A DNA stretch of 64,000 nucleotides from assembly GCF_029603155.1 (NCBI RefSeq), contig NZ_JAPMUA010000004.1, positions 310,001 through 374,000 on the forward strand, given 5' to 3'. Below the pieces are notes generated by a model that had not been told where the DNA came from, did not search any database, and was given only the letters and a program-made list of their open reading frames with translations. The translations under genes were made by a program, and so were the position numbers. Each line of letters opens with the position of its first letter. Position 1 is the stretch's first letter. Origin of the DNA: Galbibacter pacificus (GTDB lineage: Bacteria; Bacteroidota; Bacteroidia; Flavobacteriales; Flavobacteriaceae). This document shows positions 1 to 9,466 of this stretch, in pieces.

Positions 1-3
1 AAG

Positions 4-477
4 ATGATACAGGCAATAGTTAATACTCCCTTGGGAAAGACCAAAATTACCGGAGATACTGCCGGGGTTTCCTCCATTACCGTATTAAATGATGAAGCAC
101 AAACTTCAAAAACCATCCCTGCTGAATTAAAAAATGCCGTTGAGCAACTTTTGGCCTATTTTGAAGGAACATTAAAAGATTTTGATTTTCCACTCGCTCC
201 AAAAGGCACCGAATTCCAACAAAAAGTATGGAGCGCCTTACTGGAAATTCCTTACGGAAAAACCATCAGTTACCTAGAACTGTCCAAAAAGTTAGGCGAT
301 GTAAAAGCCATTCGCGCGGTGGCCGCCGCCAATGGTAAAAACCCGTTATGGATTGTTGTTCCTTGCCATCGTGTAATTGGTAGTGACGGTTCGCTTACGG
401 GCTATGCCGGTGGCTTATGGCGTAAAAAATGGCTTTTGGAGCACGAAAACCCATCGGCACAGCAATCTTTGTTTTAA
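4..477 (+). CDS. ogt: methylated-DNA--protein-cysteine methyltransferase
   Basis: Suicide DNA-repair enzyme that moves the alkyl group from O6-alkylguanine (and O4-alkylthymine) to its own cysteine. The 157-residue protein has the family signature VVPCHRVIG, with acceptor Cys at residue 121, followed by GSDGSLTGYAGGLWRK, which forms the active-site loop. The conserved winged-helix recognition segment FQQKVWSALLEIPYGKT lies just upstream at about residues 72-88. Length matches stand-alone Ogt proteins, with no Ada N-terminal domain. The start ATG is only three bases from the window edge, so its promoter and any upstream partner are not visible. The next gene follows after 41 bases on the same strand. 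Confidence 0.95.
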   Translation: MIQAIVNTPLGKTKITGDTAGVSSITVLNDEAQTSKTIPAELKNAVEQLLAYFEGTLKDFDFPLAPKGTEFQQKVWSALLEIPYGKTISYLELSKKLGDVKAIRAVAAANGKNPLWIVVPCHRVIGSDGSLTGYAGGLWRKKWLLEHENPSAQQSLF

Positions 478-518
478 TAGAAATATTACTATATTTAGCT
501 TAATTTCATCAAAATTTA

Positions 519-1673
519 ATGAAACTAGTCGTCAAAACTTTTAGAGCTATGCTCTTTATCGTTGGAATAGGGTTGATTTCCTTGTATATTTTTGGGTATG
601 CCTACTTGATAAAGGCCGTTCGTGTAACCTATTTAACAGGACATTCTACTGCTTTTATAGACGATTACAGCTATTTCGACAATGAAATCATTCAGAAAGG
701 GAATAATCCGCAACCGTGGCCGGAAGCAACTTCATATAAAAACTCTTTGTCCGAAAATCTTGACAAGCTTCATCAAGAATACGGAACGGCTGCATTTCTT
801 ATTATAAAAAACGACACTATTTTAAGGGAAAAATATTATGATGATTACGACCAAGATAGCCAAACCAACTCATTTTCCATGGCAAAAACCCTGGTGGTTT
901 CATTAATGCAAAAAGCCATTCAGGAGGGCTATATAAAAAGTCTAGATCAGCCTGCAACCGATTTTTTTGAAGAATTTAATACCGATTTAGGTAAAAAAAT
1001 GACTGTTGGCGACCTTGCGTCCATGGCTAGCGGCCTTAATTGGGACGAAGCCTATTACAGCCCGTTTTCCATTACAACCCGTGCCTATTTTGATGACGAC
1101 CTTGCTAAAATAATTTTAGGTCTAAAAGTAGTGGACGAGCCCGGTAAATCGTTTAATTATTTAAGCGGCAATACCCAATTATTGGCCATGGTCATTGAAA
1201 AGGCAACCGGGCAAACGCTTTCAAATTATTTATCACGAAGCTTTTGGCAACCCATGGGCGCCACCAATATGGCATTTTGGCAATTGGACAGTAAAGAGCA
1301 CGGTCATGCAAAAGCTTATTGTTGTATTGCCGCCACAGCCAGGGATTTTGCCCGTTTTGGCAAACTATATAAAAACAATGGGAAATGGAACGGGAAACAA
1401 CTGTTGGATTCAACTTTTGTGACAAAAGCTACAAAACCAAGATTTCAAGACGGCCCCATGTACGGTTATGGGCTTTGGCTTTTACATTATAAGGAAAAGG
1501 ACTTTTTTATGCTCCGCGGACATTTGGGGCAATACGTAATTGTACAACCGGAAGACAATTTCATCATTGTTAGGTTGGGAGACAGGACCTCAAATAACAA
1601 CATAAATTCTTTCAGCAAGGATATATATCAATATATTGACGAATCGTATAAAATTCTTAACGATGCTACATAA
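519..1673 (+). CDS. membrane-anchored serine hydrolase (class C beta-lactamase / PBP4-like fold)
   Basis: 384-residue member of the beta-lactamase-related serine hydrolase family (Pfam Beta-lactamase). An N-terminal hydrophobic segment (about residues 9-30) should anchor it in the inner membrane with the enzyme domain in the periplasm. The catalytic SxxK tetrad is SMAK at residues 120-123, and a YxS/N-type second motif is seen at NYLSGN (about residue 214). These enzymes include D-aminopeptidases, esterases and DD-peptidases as well as beta-lactamases, so the substrate is unknown. It is paralogous to the serine hydrolase at 12229-13581. The stop codon overlaps the start of the next gene by 11 bases, which suggests translational coupling. 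Confidence 0.85.
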   Translation: MKLVVKTFRAMLFIVGIGLISLYIFGYAYLIKAVRVTYLTGHSTAFIDDYSYFDNEIIQKGNNPQPWPEATSYKNSLSENLDKLHQEYGTAAFLIIKNDTILREKYYDDYDQDSQTNSFSMAKTLVVSLMQKAIQEGYIKSLDQPATDFFEEFNTDLGKKMTVGDLASMASGLNWDEAYYSPFSITTRAYFDDDLAKIILGLKVVDEPGKSFNYLSGNTQLLAMVIEKATGQTLSNYLSRSFWQPMGATNMAFWQLDSKEHGHAKAYCCIAATARDFARFGKLYKNNGKWNGKQLLDSTFVTKATKPRFQDGPMYGYGLWLLHYKEKDFFMLRGHLGQYVIVQPEDNFIIVRLGDRTSNNNINSFSKDIYQYIDESYKILNDAT

Positions 1674-2376
1674 AATAAGTCTTGAAAACATTCTTTTTCT
1701 AGATATTGAAACGGTTCCCCAACACAAAGAATACCACGAACTGGACGATGATAAAAAAATGCTTTGGGAACAGAAAACACAGTACCAGCGCAAAGATGAG
1801 TTTACTGCCGGTGAGTTTTATGACCGTGCCGGGATTTGGGCCGAATTTGGTATAATTATATGCATTTCGGTAGGCTATTTTACTTTTAAAGGCAACAAAC
1901 GCAACTTCCGGGTAACTTCTTTTCACGGAGAAGAACGTCAAATTTTAACCGACTTTAAATCGCTTTTGGAAACACATTACCAAGAGCCCTACAAACTACT
2001 TTGTGGACATAATGCCAAAGAATTCGATTTTCCTTTTATTGCCAGACGGATGATTATTAATGGAATAAAATTACCTTCAAAATTGAACCTTTTTGGTAAA
2101 AAACCATGGGAAATACCCCATTTGGACACCATGGATTTATGGAAATTCGGCGATTATAAACACTATACTTCATTAAAACTTTTAACCAATATTCTTAACA
2201 TCCCATCGCCAAAAGACGATATTGATGGGAGCATGGTAAAACACGTTTTTTATATTGAAAATGATATCGACCGAATTATTACGTATTGTGAAAAAGATGT
2301 TATTGCCGTAGCTCAAATATTTTTGCGCCTACGTGGAAACGCCCTTTTGGATGAACAGGAAATTCTACATGTCTAG
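1663..2376 (+). CDS. PolB-type 3'-5' exonuclease (DEDDy family)
   Basis: Predicted 3'-5' exonuclease of the ribonuclease H-like fold, related to the proofreading domain of family B polymerases but with no polymerase domain. Exo I is LFLDIETVP (acidic pair Asp14 and Glu16 counting from the ATG), Exo II is the CGHNAKEFDFPFIARRM segment, and Exo III is YCEKDVIAVAQ with Tyr and Asp. The frame is open from a TTG at 1636, but I place the start at ATG 1663 because the conserved domain begins 11 residues later and the upstream reading would overlap the preceding gene further. About 237 residues. The 11-base overlap with the hydrolase gene implies one transcript. Confidence 0.82.
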   Translation: MLHKISLENILFLDIETVPQHKEYHELDDDKKMLWEQKTQYQRKDEFTAGEFYDRAGIWAEFGIIICISVGYFTFKGNKRNFRVTSFHGEERQILTDFKSLLETHYQEPYKLLCGHNAKEFDFPFIARRMIINGIKLPSKLNLFGKKPWEIPHLDTMDLWKFGDYKHYTSLKLLTNILNIPSPKDDIDGSMVKHVFYIENDIDRIITYCEKDVIAVAQIFLRLRGNALLDEQEILHV

Positions 2377-2414
2377 ATCGGCCATATTCATGCAGATCAA
2401 ATAGGTTGATGCCC

Positions 2415-5405
2415 TTATTGCTTTAAAAACTTCGCTCCGGTCATTTTTCCATTTTCCTGAACAGCTACAATATAAAGTCCCGCTGGGAAATTAGATACAT
2501 CTATTTGCTTTTTATAACCATTTCCTTGGTCCACCAACGTTCCGGCGGCATTAAAAATCTGATAATCGCCATTGGTTTCTGTAAGCCCGTTTATGGTTAT
2601 GTTGTTTATCGTTGGGTTAGGGTATACGTTTATTCTTTTAATATCATTTTTAGTAGCAAGCAGCTCGCTTTGCTCCATTGCGGCAAGTTTGTCTAAAGAA
2701 CTAACTCTATTTGCGGTGTTAGCATAACCCTTAATACTTACATTATCTATATAAACACTGGTGGTTTCATTGTAAATTTGTGTTTCAATCTTTATTTGGG
2801 TATTTTCAGAAAATTTAACCTCTTTGTTGTCTATAGACAATGTTGCTCTATAAAAATAACCGTCCTCTACTTCTTTATTAACAACATATGTTTCTATTTC
2901 GTTCCAACCGGTCCCGTTATTGTAATACACCACCACTTTGTCATTGTTCTTTGTAGCAGTAGCCAGCAAATAAAAATCGACCGTAATTTTTTCGTAAGGC
3001 AGTATATTCATTTTAGGAGTTTGAATAGCAGCAATTCCCGTTTCCCTGCTGCTGGCCGCAATAGATTTATCCAAGGCATATTTACCCTTGCTTGCTCCCC
3101 AAATTCCTGCTGCTCTCCATGTCCCGATTCCGTTTTCAAAATTGTTGAATGCAATTTCATCGGAAAGGCTTTCTTCCGAAAGGGTGTTTATAGCCAAAGC
3201 CGTACTTTTTTCTGAAGCGTTCCCGGCCTCATCAATCGCTATTATTTCTATTTTATAAGAAGTATCTGCCTGTAACCCGCTAACCGAAATAGTATTGTTT
3301 GATGTTTCCTGTATTTTAATATCATCTATATAAACTTCATATTTAACTGTAGCAACATTATCATCAGACTTTGCCCATTGTAGGTTAAAAGAAGTTTGTG
3401 TCAAGGCAGAAACAGCTATACTTACAGGCTTGCTAGGCGCCTCATCATCTAGAAGTTTGGTTTTAAAGCTTTTAAGCAAACTATATTCAGATTCGGCCAA
3501 CTCAGAGCAAAGGGTTCTTACTTTCCAGTCGTAAACCGTGTTTTGCGACAATGACTCGAGTTTGTAATTATTTTCGGTAACCAAAGCAGTATTCCAGTTT
3601 ACGGCTGTACTTTTGTTGTTGGTATGCTCACGGTAAGCAATTTCGTATATGGCATCGGTTACATGTTCCCATTCTATGGTAGCAGAATTTTCGTTTATTG
3701 CAGAAGTTGTTAAATCTTGAGGGATATCAAGTACACAATCACTTCCTTTTGTTCCGGTAACAACCAAGGAAAAATCTTGAGATGCAGTTACCAAATTACC
3801 ATTGTGGGTTACCGTTATTGTGTAGGAACCCGATGCATTGGGGATTTCTATTTTTTCAAATGGATCTACATTGTTCACCCCTTTTTGAGCCGCGTTGTTT
3901 ACATTTGATGCCGATAACTTCCATGGATAATACACAACATCTTCTTCCCCTTCTTTAGTAATTGCAATATCAAGGTCGTTTACCAATACTGCGGTTTGGT
4001 CGTTTAATTTTCCTTCATTTTTATTGGCATTTGCAGGATCTGTCCAGGAAATGGAAGCCATTAAATCCTGTCCTTCTTCTGCATTAACCGTAAAGGTGTA
4101 CACGCCTCCGTTTTTTATATTTTCTTCTTTTATTACCGATTCAAACCCGGCTTTTGAAATTGTTTGGGCCGCTTTTTTTGTGTTGATAATTCCCCAACCA
4201 AATTTATAATCGGGACCGGGAAAATCACCTGCTTCGTCGGCAGTATGCAAAGCCAACCCCTTAAGCGTGGCTGCTTTCATGAAATTTCCATGCGTTTCTT
4301 TGTAATATTGCTGAAGTAATAATAATGCTCCGGTAACGCCGGGAGCCGCCATAGAAGTTCCAGATTGCGATAAATAGCTTGTGTCGTTATCATTATAAGC
4401 CGAATATACATCGACACCCTCTCCGGTAATGTCCGGTTTGATCCTTCCGTCGTCGGTAGGACCGAAATTACTAAACGATGCTATTTCGGCATTCAATAAA
4501 TTACCTTCGTCATCCAAAATTATTTTATCGGCCGCCGCAACCGTCAATCCATTTTTGGCAACGGCATATCCCAATAAAAGATCATATGCGTCGCTGGCCG
4601 TACCCACTATTGGAGTTTCGTTGTATTGATATTGCTGTGTATTTCCAGCGGCAGTTACCATTAAATAATAGGGGGCATTGTACATAATCTCATCCCAATC
4701 TTGAGCTTGATAAATGTATGCACCAAAATACCAATCTGGAATTGTTTTGGCACTAATCCCGTATGAGTGGTTTGACAATAACATTCCGTTTGCGGCGGCT
4801 TCTGCTACTTCGGCTTCATCGTTAGACCAATCAAAAGTAACACCTTCAGCATTAAAGGCCACTCCTTTTGCCTTGGTGTCTACCCCCGCTGCCAAAATGG
4901 TTCCCAAAACATGGGTAGCATGGCCGCTCGACCTTTTGGAATTATCTCCCGACTGAACCCGGCCCGTAAATTCCTGATGTGTCATTAAGGCATTTCCACT
5001 ATCCCAAACCCCAACATACATTCCTAAACCGTCTACATCCAAGTGAAGGGCACCTGTTTGATATAAAGAATTAGACCTAGACGAAGTCACAACATTATCG
5101 TTGTGTGTAGAAAAATATATTGGCGCTCCGTCTGGTCCAATTTTTTCCAACTCCATAAAACCTCCGTTGGGAAGTCTCTTAGAGATTTCCCACCCTTTAG
5201 ATAATGCTATTCTATGTGCTTCTTGACGGTGTAACAAAGCGCGCTTTTTTAATCTTGAGGAAATCGACTTAAGGACTTTGCTCTGCACTTCATTTACATG
5301 GAAATCTCTTCTAAATTGCTGTTGCGCTATTGTAGTTTGAATACTAAAAAAAAGAATAACTGTAAGCACAGCTGAAATGGTCGGGTTAGTTTTAATACTT
5401 TTCAT
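2415..5405 (-). CDS. secreted S8 subtilisin-like serine protease with T9SS sorting domain
   Basis: 996-residue secreted protease. A signal peptide (about residues 1-27, ending TIAQQ) is followed by a propeptide-like region and the S8 catalytic domain: Asp in VGVWDSGNA (about 135), His in GHATHVLG (about 160) and Ser in SGTSMAAPG (about 350). A P-domain-like beta region follows, then two fibronectin type III domains (about 545-730) and a carbohydrate-binding-like beta-sandwich (about 740-890). The C-terminus (about 925-996, with YPNPTINN and PAGLYIV) is a type A sorting domain of the type IX secretion system, so the protein should be exported to the cell surface or medium. It ends 38 bases from the convergent exonuclease gene. 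Direct repeats lie upstream (5474-5510). Confidence 0.93.
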   Translation of the reverse strand: MKSIKTNPTISAVLTVILFFSIQTTIAQQQFRRDFHVNEVQSKVLKSISSRLKKRALLHRQEAHRIALSKGWEISKRLPNGGFMELEKIGPDGAPIYFSTHNDNVVTSSRSNSLYQTGALHLDVDGLGMYVGVWDSGNALMTHQEFTGRVQSGDNSKRSSGHATHVLGTILAAGVDTKAKGVAFNAEGVTFDWSNDEAEVAEAAANGMLLSNHSYGISAKTIPDWYFGAYIYQAQDWDEIMYNAPYYLMVTAAGNTQQYQYNETPIVGTASDAYDLLLGYAVAKNGLTVAAADKIILDDEGNLLNAEIASFSNFGPTDDGRIKPDITGEGVDVYSAYNDNDTSYLSQSGTSMAAPGVTGALLLLQQYYKETHGNFMKAATLKGLALHTADEAGDFPGPDYKFGWGIINTKKAAQTISKAGFESVIKEENIKNGGVYTFTVNAEEGQDLMASISWTDPANANKNEGKLNDQTAVLVNDLDIAITKEGEEDVVYYPWKLSASNVNNAAQKGVNNVDPFEKIEIPNASGSYTITVTHNGNLVTASQDFSLVVTGTKGSDCVLDIPQDLTTSAINENSATIEWEHVTDAIYEIAYREHTNNKSTAVNWNTALVTENNYKLESLSQNTVYDWKVRTLCSELAESEYSLLKSFKTKLLDDEAPSKPVSIAVSALTQTSFNLQWAKSDDNVATVKYEVYIDDIKIQETSNNTISVSGLQADTSYKIEIIAIDEAGNASEKSTALAINTLSEESLSDEIAFNNFENGIGTWRAAGIWGASKGKYALDKSIAASSRETGIAAIQTPKMNILPYEKITVDFYLLATATKNNDKVVVYYNNGTGWNEIETYVVNKEVEDGYFYRATLSIDNKEVKFSENTQIKIETQIYNETTSVYIDNVSIKGYANTANRVSSLDKLAAMEQSELLATKNDIKRINVYPNPTINNITINGLTETNGDYQIFNAAGTLVDQGNGYKKQIDVSNFPAGLYIVAVQENGKMTGAKFLKQ

Positions 5406-5473
5406 AGTAATTGCGATTTGGTATTTCTAAAGTAAGAGTAATTCCAAATCTACCCGATTAAATGCACGATTTA

Positions 5474-5510
5474 TTCGATGAACTGCATATAGTTTTTCGA
5501 TGAACTGCAT
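5474..5510. promoter_or_regulatory. 15-bp direct repeat, 22-bp period, upstream of the subtilase gene
   Basis: TTCGATGAACTGCAT occurs twice, at 5474-5488 and 5496-5510, with perfect identity. Start-to-start distance is 22 bp, about two helical turns, so a protein dimer could bind both on the same DNA face. The repeats lie 69-105 bases upstream of the protease start codon on its promoter side. LytTR-type response regulators use such spaced direct repeats, but assignment to any regulator is inference. Confidence 0.5.
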
Positions 5511-5671
5511 AAAAAAGCGATATTTGAAAATATATTACTACTTTTTATGTAGTATTTTTCTGTATGTAAAAGTGTATTTCATCGATGTTTTTTGCATTTA
5601 AAAGGAAAAATAGCCTGTAAGTAGTAAAAATCAAGATTTACATACTGATGAATTTCCAAAAATTCCCACAA

Positions 5672-6622
5672 TTATTTTTCCTTCAGTAAAATATAAACAG
5701 GAAAGTGGTCGCTGTAGCCTCCCAAATATTTTTTCCCGACATACGTCCTAAAGGGAAATCCTTTGTATTTTTCGTTCCATTCTTCTAAAAAATGTACATC
5801 GAGGATATCGGCTTTCAGAAATTTCAAATTGTTGTTCGATACGTCAAAAAAATTGGTAGAGATCATAATCTGGTCAAAAAGATTCCAGTTTGCCTTATGT
5901 GTTAAGCTTCCTCTTTCAAGAGGAATTAACAGGGTTTCCATTGGGTTATACAAATCTGGCTGAAGCAAATGCTCTTTAATGCTTGGGGAATTAGGGTCGT
6001 CGTTAAAATCGCCCATAATGATAAGTCTAGGATTTTCTTCCTCTTTTTTTATTTGACCTATTCGTGCCGTTACCCTATTGGCTGCGGTTATTCTTTTATA
6101 CGAAGTTTCTTCGGCTCCTTGTCGCCTGGACGGCCAATGATTAACAAAAATATGAACCCTCTCGTTGTTTAACTTGCCAACAACGTACAAAATATCCCTA
6201 GTACGGTCTCTTATATGGCCCTTGTCGTAAACCAAAAGCGGAATGGGCTCCGCATCGATAAACTCAAAGTATTCCTTTCTGTATAGCAGCGCAGTATCTA
6301 TTCCCCTTTCGTCAGGCGAATTAAAATGGGCAAAATTATAATTATGCTTAACTAGCGGACCGGCGTTAACAAGGTCGTTAAGTACCTTTTTGTTTTCAAC
6401 TTCGGCAAGCCCGATTACCACAGGCGGGGCTTCGTTGCTTTCCTTGCCAATTTTGGAAATGGCCATTGCAAGTTTATGAATTTTATTTTCATAACGCTCT
6501 TTGGTCCAATTAAGTCGGCCGTCTTCGGTAAAATCATCATCCAAAATGTGCGGATCGTTCAGGGTATCAAAAAGATTTTCTAAATTGTAAAAAGCGATGG
6601 TATGCAAATTGTTCTCGTTCAT
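5672..6622 (-). CDS. endonuclease/exonuclease/phosphatase (EEP) family protein
   Basis: 316-residue metal-dependent hydrolase of the EEP (DNase I-like) fold. In order it shows NLENLFD near the N-terminus, GLAEVEN with the metal-binding Glu, NHWPSRR, the GDFNDDP motif with catalytic Asp and Asn, and GYSDHFPV at the C-terminus with the Asp-His pair. There is no signal peptide, so it should be cytoplasmic. The family includes nucleases, phosphodiesterases and lipid phosphatases, and the sequence alone does not show which. It is divergent from hflX, with only 52 bases between the start codons. Confidence 0.85.
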   Translation of the reverse strand: MNENNLHTIAFYNLENLFDTLNDPHILDDDFTEDGRLNWTKERYENKIHKLAMAISKIGKESNEAPPVVIGLAEVENKKVLNDLVNAGPLVKHNYNFAHFNSPDERGIDTALLYRKEYFEFIDAEPIPLLVYDKGHIRDRTRDILYVVGKLNNERVHIFVNHWPSRRQGAEETSYKRITAANRVTARIGQIKKEEENPRLIIMGDFNDDPNSPSIKEHLLQPDLYNPMETLLIPLERGSLTHKANWNLFDQIMISTNFFDVSNNNLKFLKADILDVHFLEEWNEKYKGFPFRTYVGKKYLGGYSDHFPVYILLKEK

Positions 6623-6649
6623 GTTATAAAAATAAAAAAATCATTTATG

Positions 6650-6657
6650 TACCTTTG
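6650..6657 (+). promoter_or_regulatory. -7 promoter box of hflX
   Basis: TACCTTTG matches the Bacteroidetes sigma-ABfr -7 consensus TAnnTTTG exactly. It lies 17 bases before the hflX ATG in a 52-base divergent spacer. No clear TTG -33 element is visible. Confidence 0.6.
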
Positions 6658-6674
6658 CAACATACTTATATTTT

Positions 6675-7886
6675 ATGCTAGAAAAGAAGACATTAGAACT
6701 TGAAAAAGTGGTGCTCGTTGGTATCATTAACCAAGAGCAGGATGAGGAAAAGTCGAAAGAATATTTAGATGAGCTGGAGTTCTTAGCGTATACCGCCGGT
6801 GGGGAGGTAGGTGCCCGCTTTACTCAAAAAATAGATATTCCAAATCCCAAGACCTTTATTGGTTCGGGGAAAATAGAAGACATAAAACATTATGTTGATG
6901 AAAATGATATTGGCACGGTTATTTTTGATGATGAACTTACGCCTGCACAACAAAAGAACATTGAAAAAATACTGAAAGCCAAAATACTGGACCGAACCAG
7001 TTTAATTCTCGATATTTTCGCACAGCGTGCACAAACCAGTTATGCCAGGACACAAGTAGAACTGGCCCAATACCAATATTTATTGCCCCGATTAGCCGGG
7101 CTTTGGACCCACTTGGAGCGCCAGCGCGGAGGTATTGGAATGCGTGGGCCGGGGGAAACTGAAATTGAAACGGACAGGCGTATTGTTCGCGACCGCATTG
7201 CCCTGCTTAAAAAGAAGCTTGAAAAAATAGACAAGCAAATGGAAACACAGCGCGGCAACCGTGGCGCATTGGTACGTGTGGCATTAATAGGGTATACCAA
7301 TGTTGGAAAATCTACGCTGATGAACGTTATTAGCAAAAGCGATGTTTTTGCAGAAAACAAGTTGTTTGCCACGCTGGACACCACCGTAAGGAAAGTAGTT
7401 ATTGGTAATTTGCCTTTTTTATTAAGCGATACCGTTGGTTTTATAAGAAAACTGCCTACCCAGTTGGTAGAATCGTTTAAAAGTACTTTGGATGAAGTCC
7501 GTGAAGCCGACCTGCTTCTGCATGTGGTAGATATTTCCCACCCCAATTTTGAGGAACATATTACTTCTGTAAATCAGGTTTTAGACGAAATAAAAAGTGC
7601 CGATAAGCCAACAATCATGGTTTTCAATAAAATAGACAACTATGAGCATCAAACCATTGATGAGGATGATTTGGTGACAGAAAAAACTACCAAACACTTC
7701 ACTTTAGAAGAATGGAAAAACACTTGGATGAACAGAATGGGCGACACTATTTTATTCATCTCGGCGCTCAACAAAGAAAATCTAGAAGAATTTAGAAAGA
7801 AAGTTTATGAGGAAGTGCGTAAAATACACATTACACGTTTTCCTTACAACAACTTTTTATACCCCGAATACGAAGAGGGGTTTTAA
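6675..7886 (+). CDS. hflX: ribosome-associated GTPase HflX
   Basis: 403-residue HflX-family GTPase, which binds the 50S/70S ribosome and splits stalled or hibernating ribosomes under stress. The N-terminal HflX domain (about residues 1-180) ends in the conserved GGIGMRGPGETEIETDRR linker. The G domain has G1 GYTNVGKST (about 205-213), G3 DTVGFIRKLP and G4 NKID, with a C-terminal extension after about residue 340. Length is usual for Bacteroidota. It is a single-gene unit: a -7 box lies 17 bases upstream and a strong bidirectional hairpin follows at 7893-7923. Confidence 0.96.
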   Translation: MLEKKTLELEKVVLVGIINQEQDEEKSKEYLDELEFLAYTAGGEVGARFTQKIDIPNPKTFIGSGKIEDIKHYVDENDIGTVIFDDELTPAQQKNIEKILKAKILDRTSLILDIFAQRAQTSYARTQVELAQYQYLLPRLAGLWTHLERQRGGIGMRGPGETEIETDRRIVRDRIALLKKKLEKIDKQMETQRGNRGALVRVALIGYTNVGKSTLMNVISKSDVFAENKLFATLDTTVRKVVIGNLPFLLSDTVGFIRKLPTQLVESFKSTLDEVREADLLLHVVDISHPNFEEHITSVNQVLDEIKSADKPTIMVFNKIDNYEHQTIDEDDLVTEKTTKHFTLEEWKNTWMNRMGDTILFISALNKENLEEFRKKVYEEVRKIHITRFPYNNFLYPEYEEGF

Positions 7887-7892
7887 TAAATT

Positions 7893-7923
7893 AAAGCCCG
7901 AAGTTCTATTAACTTCGGGCTTT
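7893..7923. terminator. bidirectional intrinsic terminator between hflX and the DUF3078 gene
   Basis: Perfect 13-bp stem AAAGCCCGAAGTT / AACTTCGGGCTTT with loop CTATT, with A and T tracts on both sides. It lies 6 bases after hflX and 31 bases after the end of the converging minus-strand gene. Confidence 0.9.
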
Positions 7924-7954
7924 TAAATAGCTTGGAATAAGTTAAGCTTCTATC

Positions 7955-8872
7955 TTAAAATCCTACATTTACCCCCAAACCAAATACTTCACGTACCTGC
8001 AATGCACTTACCGCATTATCATCGTAAACCAATTGCAAGTTAAGGTTTGTAGAAAGGTATTCGTTAATCTTCATAACCACATTCATGGTATAATCCATAT
8101 CTACATTTTGAGGGTCTTCCAAATAGTTGGAATACAAGTTTAAAATGTTTTCAACCGAGACGTTTTCCATCAAATTAAATTTATAATATCCCGAGGCATA
8201 AAAACCCAATTCGTATCTTGTTTTATCGCCTGGATCAATACCATAAGCCGAAAGTGCATTTACATTGTCTGCCCCACTATGCTGTACAAAAGTATCCAGC
8301 TCGTCATCATAAACCCAAAGGTCATCGCTTATAAATGTTATTTTAGACGTGGCAGGTGCCAAATTGAACTTAAGGTTTTCGTTTTTCTTCCATTGCAAAC
8401 CGGGGCCAAACGTCAAATATCCAGGGTTGAACAATCCAGATGTATGAAAATCGGCATCTGGATCATTACTGTAATCAAATCCATTGGTAAATTGTGTCCT
8501 TAGATTTAAAAAAAACGAATAACTCCAGTTTCCAAAAGCTTCCTTTCCCACAATGGAGTTAAATTCAAATCGGTCGTCGGTTTTACGTGTTCCTTGGTCT
8601 TTTGTATTATTCAAACCATAAGAGGCAATTACTTTGTTGTCCCAGGACCATTCACCCCTTAAATAATTAAAGTCGTAATTAACTCCCAAGGTTGCCGATA
8701 TGTTATTATCCCCCCCGGAAACCCAATTACTAAACGCTGATTGATTTAACAAAAATGTAAATGTCCCGCCTTTGGTCCACCCTTCTTTTGGTGCTTCTTC
8801 TTCGGTTGCATCCTGCGCATAGCTGTACGTTGCGCTAAACAATAAAGCCCCAATTACTAATAATTTTTTCAT
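7955..8872 (-). CDS. DUF3078 outer-membrane-type protein
   Basis: 305-residue protein with a signal peptide (about residues 1-19, ATYSYAQ). The body is rich in alternating aromatic and polar strands, such as the GGTFTFLLNQSAFSNWVSGG segment, and it ends VNVGF, typical of an outer-membrane beta-barrel. It fits DUF3078, a family found in Bacteroidota with no settled function. It is the last gene of the SUF-linked minus-strand series. As I recall, DUF3078 and DUF2480 genes are often found behind the suf genes in flavobacteria, but nothing in the protein suggests a role in cluster assembly. Confidence 0.8.
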   Translation of the reverse strand: MKKLLVIGALLFSATYSYAQDATEEEAPKEGWTKGGTFTFLLNQSAFSNWVSGGDNNISATLGVNYDFNYLRGEWSWDNKVIASYGLNNTKDQGTRKTDDRFEFNSIVGKEAFGNWSYSFFLNLRTQFTNGFDYSNDPDADFHTSGLFNPGYLTFGPGLQWKKNENLKFNLAPATSKITFISDDLWVYDDELDTFVQHSGADNVNALSAYGIDPGDKTRYELGFYASGYYKFNLMENVSVENILNLYSNYLEDPQNVDMDYTMNVVMKINEYLSTNLNLQLVYDDNAVSALQVREVFGLGVNVGF

Positions 8873-8956
8873 TGAATTCTTTTTAAGTTAACTGGTTATA
8901 CATAAAATTGATGTAAAAATAATACATATAGTAGATACAGAAGGGTTTTGTGTGTA

Positions 8957-9463
8957 TTATTTTCTCTTATATAAAGGAACGGATGAACATGCTTCACCAT
9001 ACATGACGCTTTTGGCAATTGGTAAAAGTTTGTTCGTTATCATAATATATGCATTTTGCGGTACTGGTTTTTTTGAACATCCTTTTATTATTACGGGTTT
9101 ATCTTTATAAAAAGAAACATCTATGTCTTTAATTATATCTTGATAAATAGACGACTCCAATTGTTCTAACGTTCCAATAATGACTTTATTGGCATAAGGC
9201 GATACATAAGTTGTTATCAACATAAAGGCCCATGCCGGTATAATAGCATCGGTTGAGCAGGTCAGGGCAATATAGGTGCCTTGAAATTGCTCCCAATCAT
9301 GGTTTTTGGCCTTTTCACGAAAATCCTTTTCTTTTAACAGAAACCCTTCCAAAAGCCAATCTTTGATATCGAAAAGCACGCGCTCTCCTTCTGGATAATA
9401 ATCTTCCAGATTGAAGGTTTCCAGTTTACTTTGTGCGACTCTGTTTACAATTTCTTCCTGCAT
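8957..9463 (-). CDS. DUF2480 family protein
   Basis: 168-residue cytoplasmic protein of the Bacteroidota-specific family DUF2480. The N-terminal part has the NLEDYYPEG and FDIKDWL segments, followed by the GTYIALTCSTDAIIPAWAFM and CSKKPVP segments. I place the start at ATG 9463; a TTG one codon earlier is less likely. Function is unknown. Its position behind sufT and before the DUF3078 gene fits the usual flavobacterial suf neighbourhood. Its start codon lies 3 bases from the stop of a degraded nucleotidyltransferase remnant, so that remnant appears to have been inserted into, or left inside, the suf series. Confidence 0.75.
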   Translation of the reverse strand: MQEEIVNRVAQSKLETFNLEDYYPEGERVLFDIKDWLLEGFLLKEKDFREKAKNHDWEQFQGTYIALTCSTDAIIPAWAFMLITTYVSPYANKVIIGTLEQLESSIYQDIIKDIDVSFYKDKPVIIKGCSKKPVPQNAYIMITNKLLPIAKSVMYGEACSSVPLYKRK

Positions 9464-9466
9464 CAA

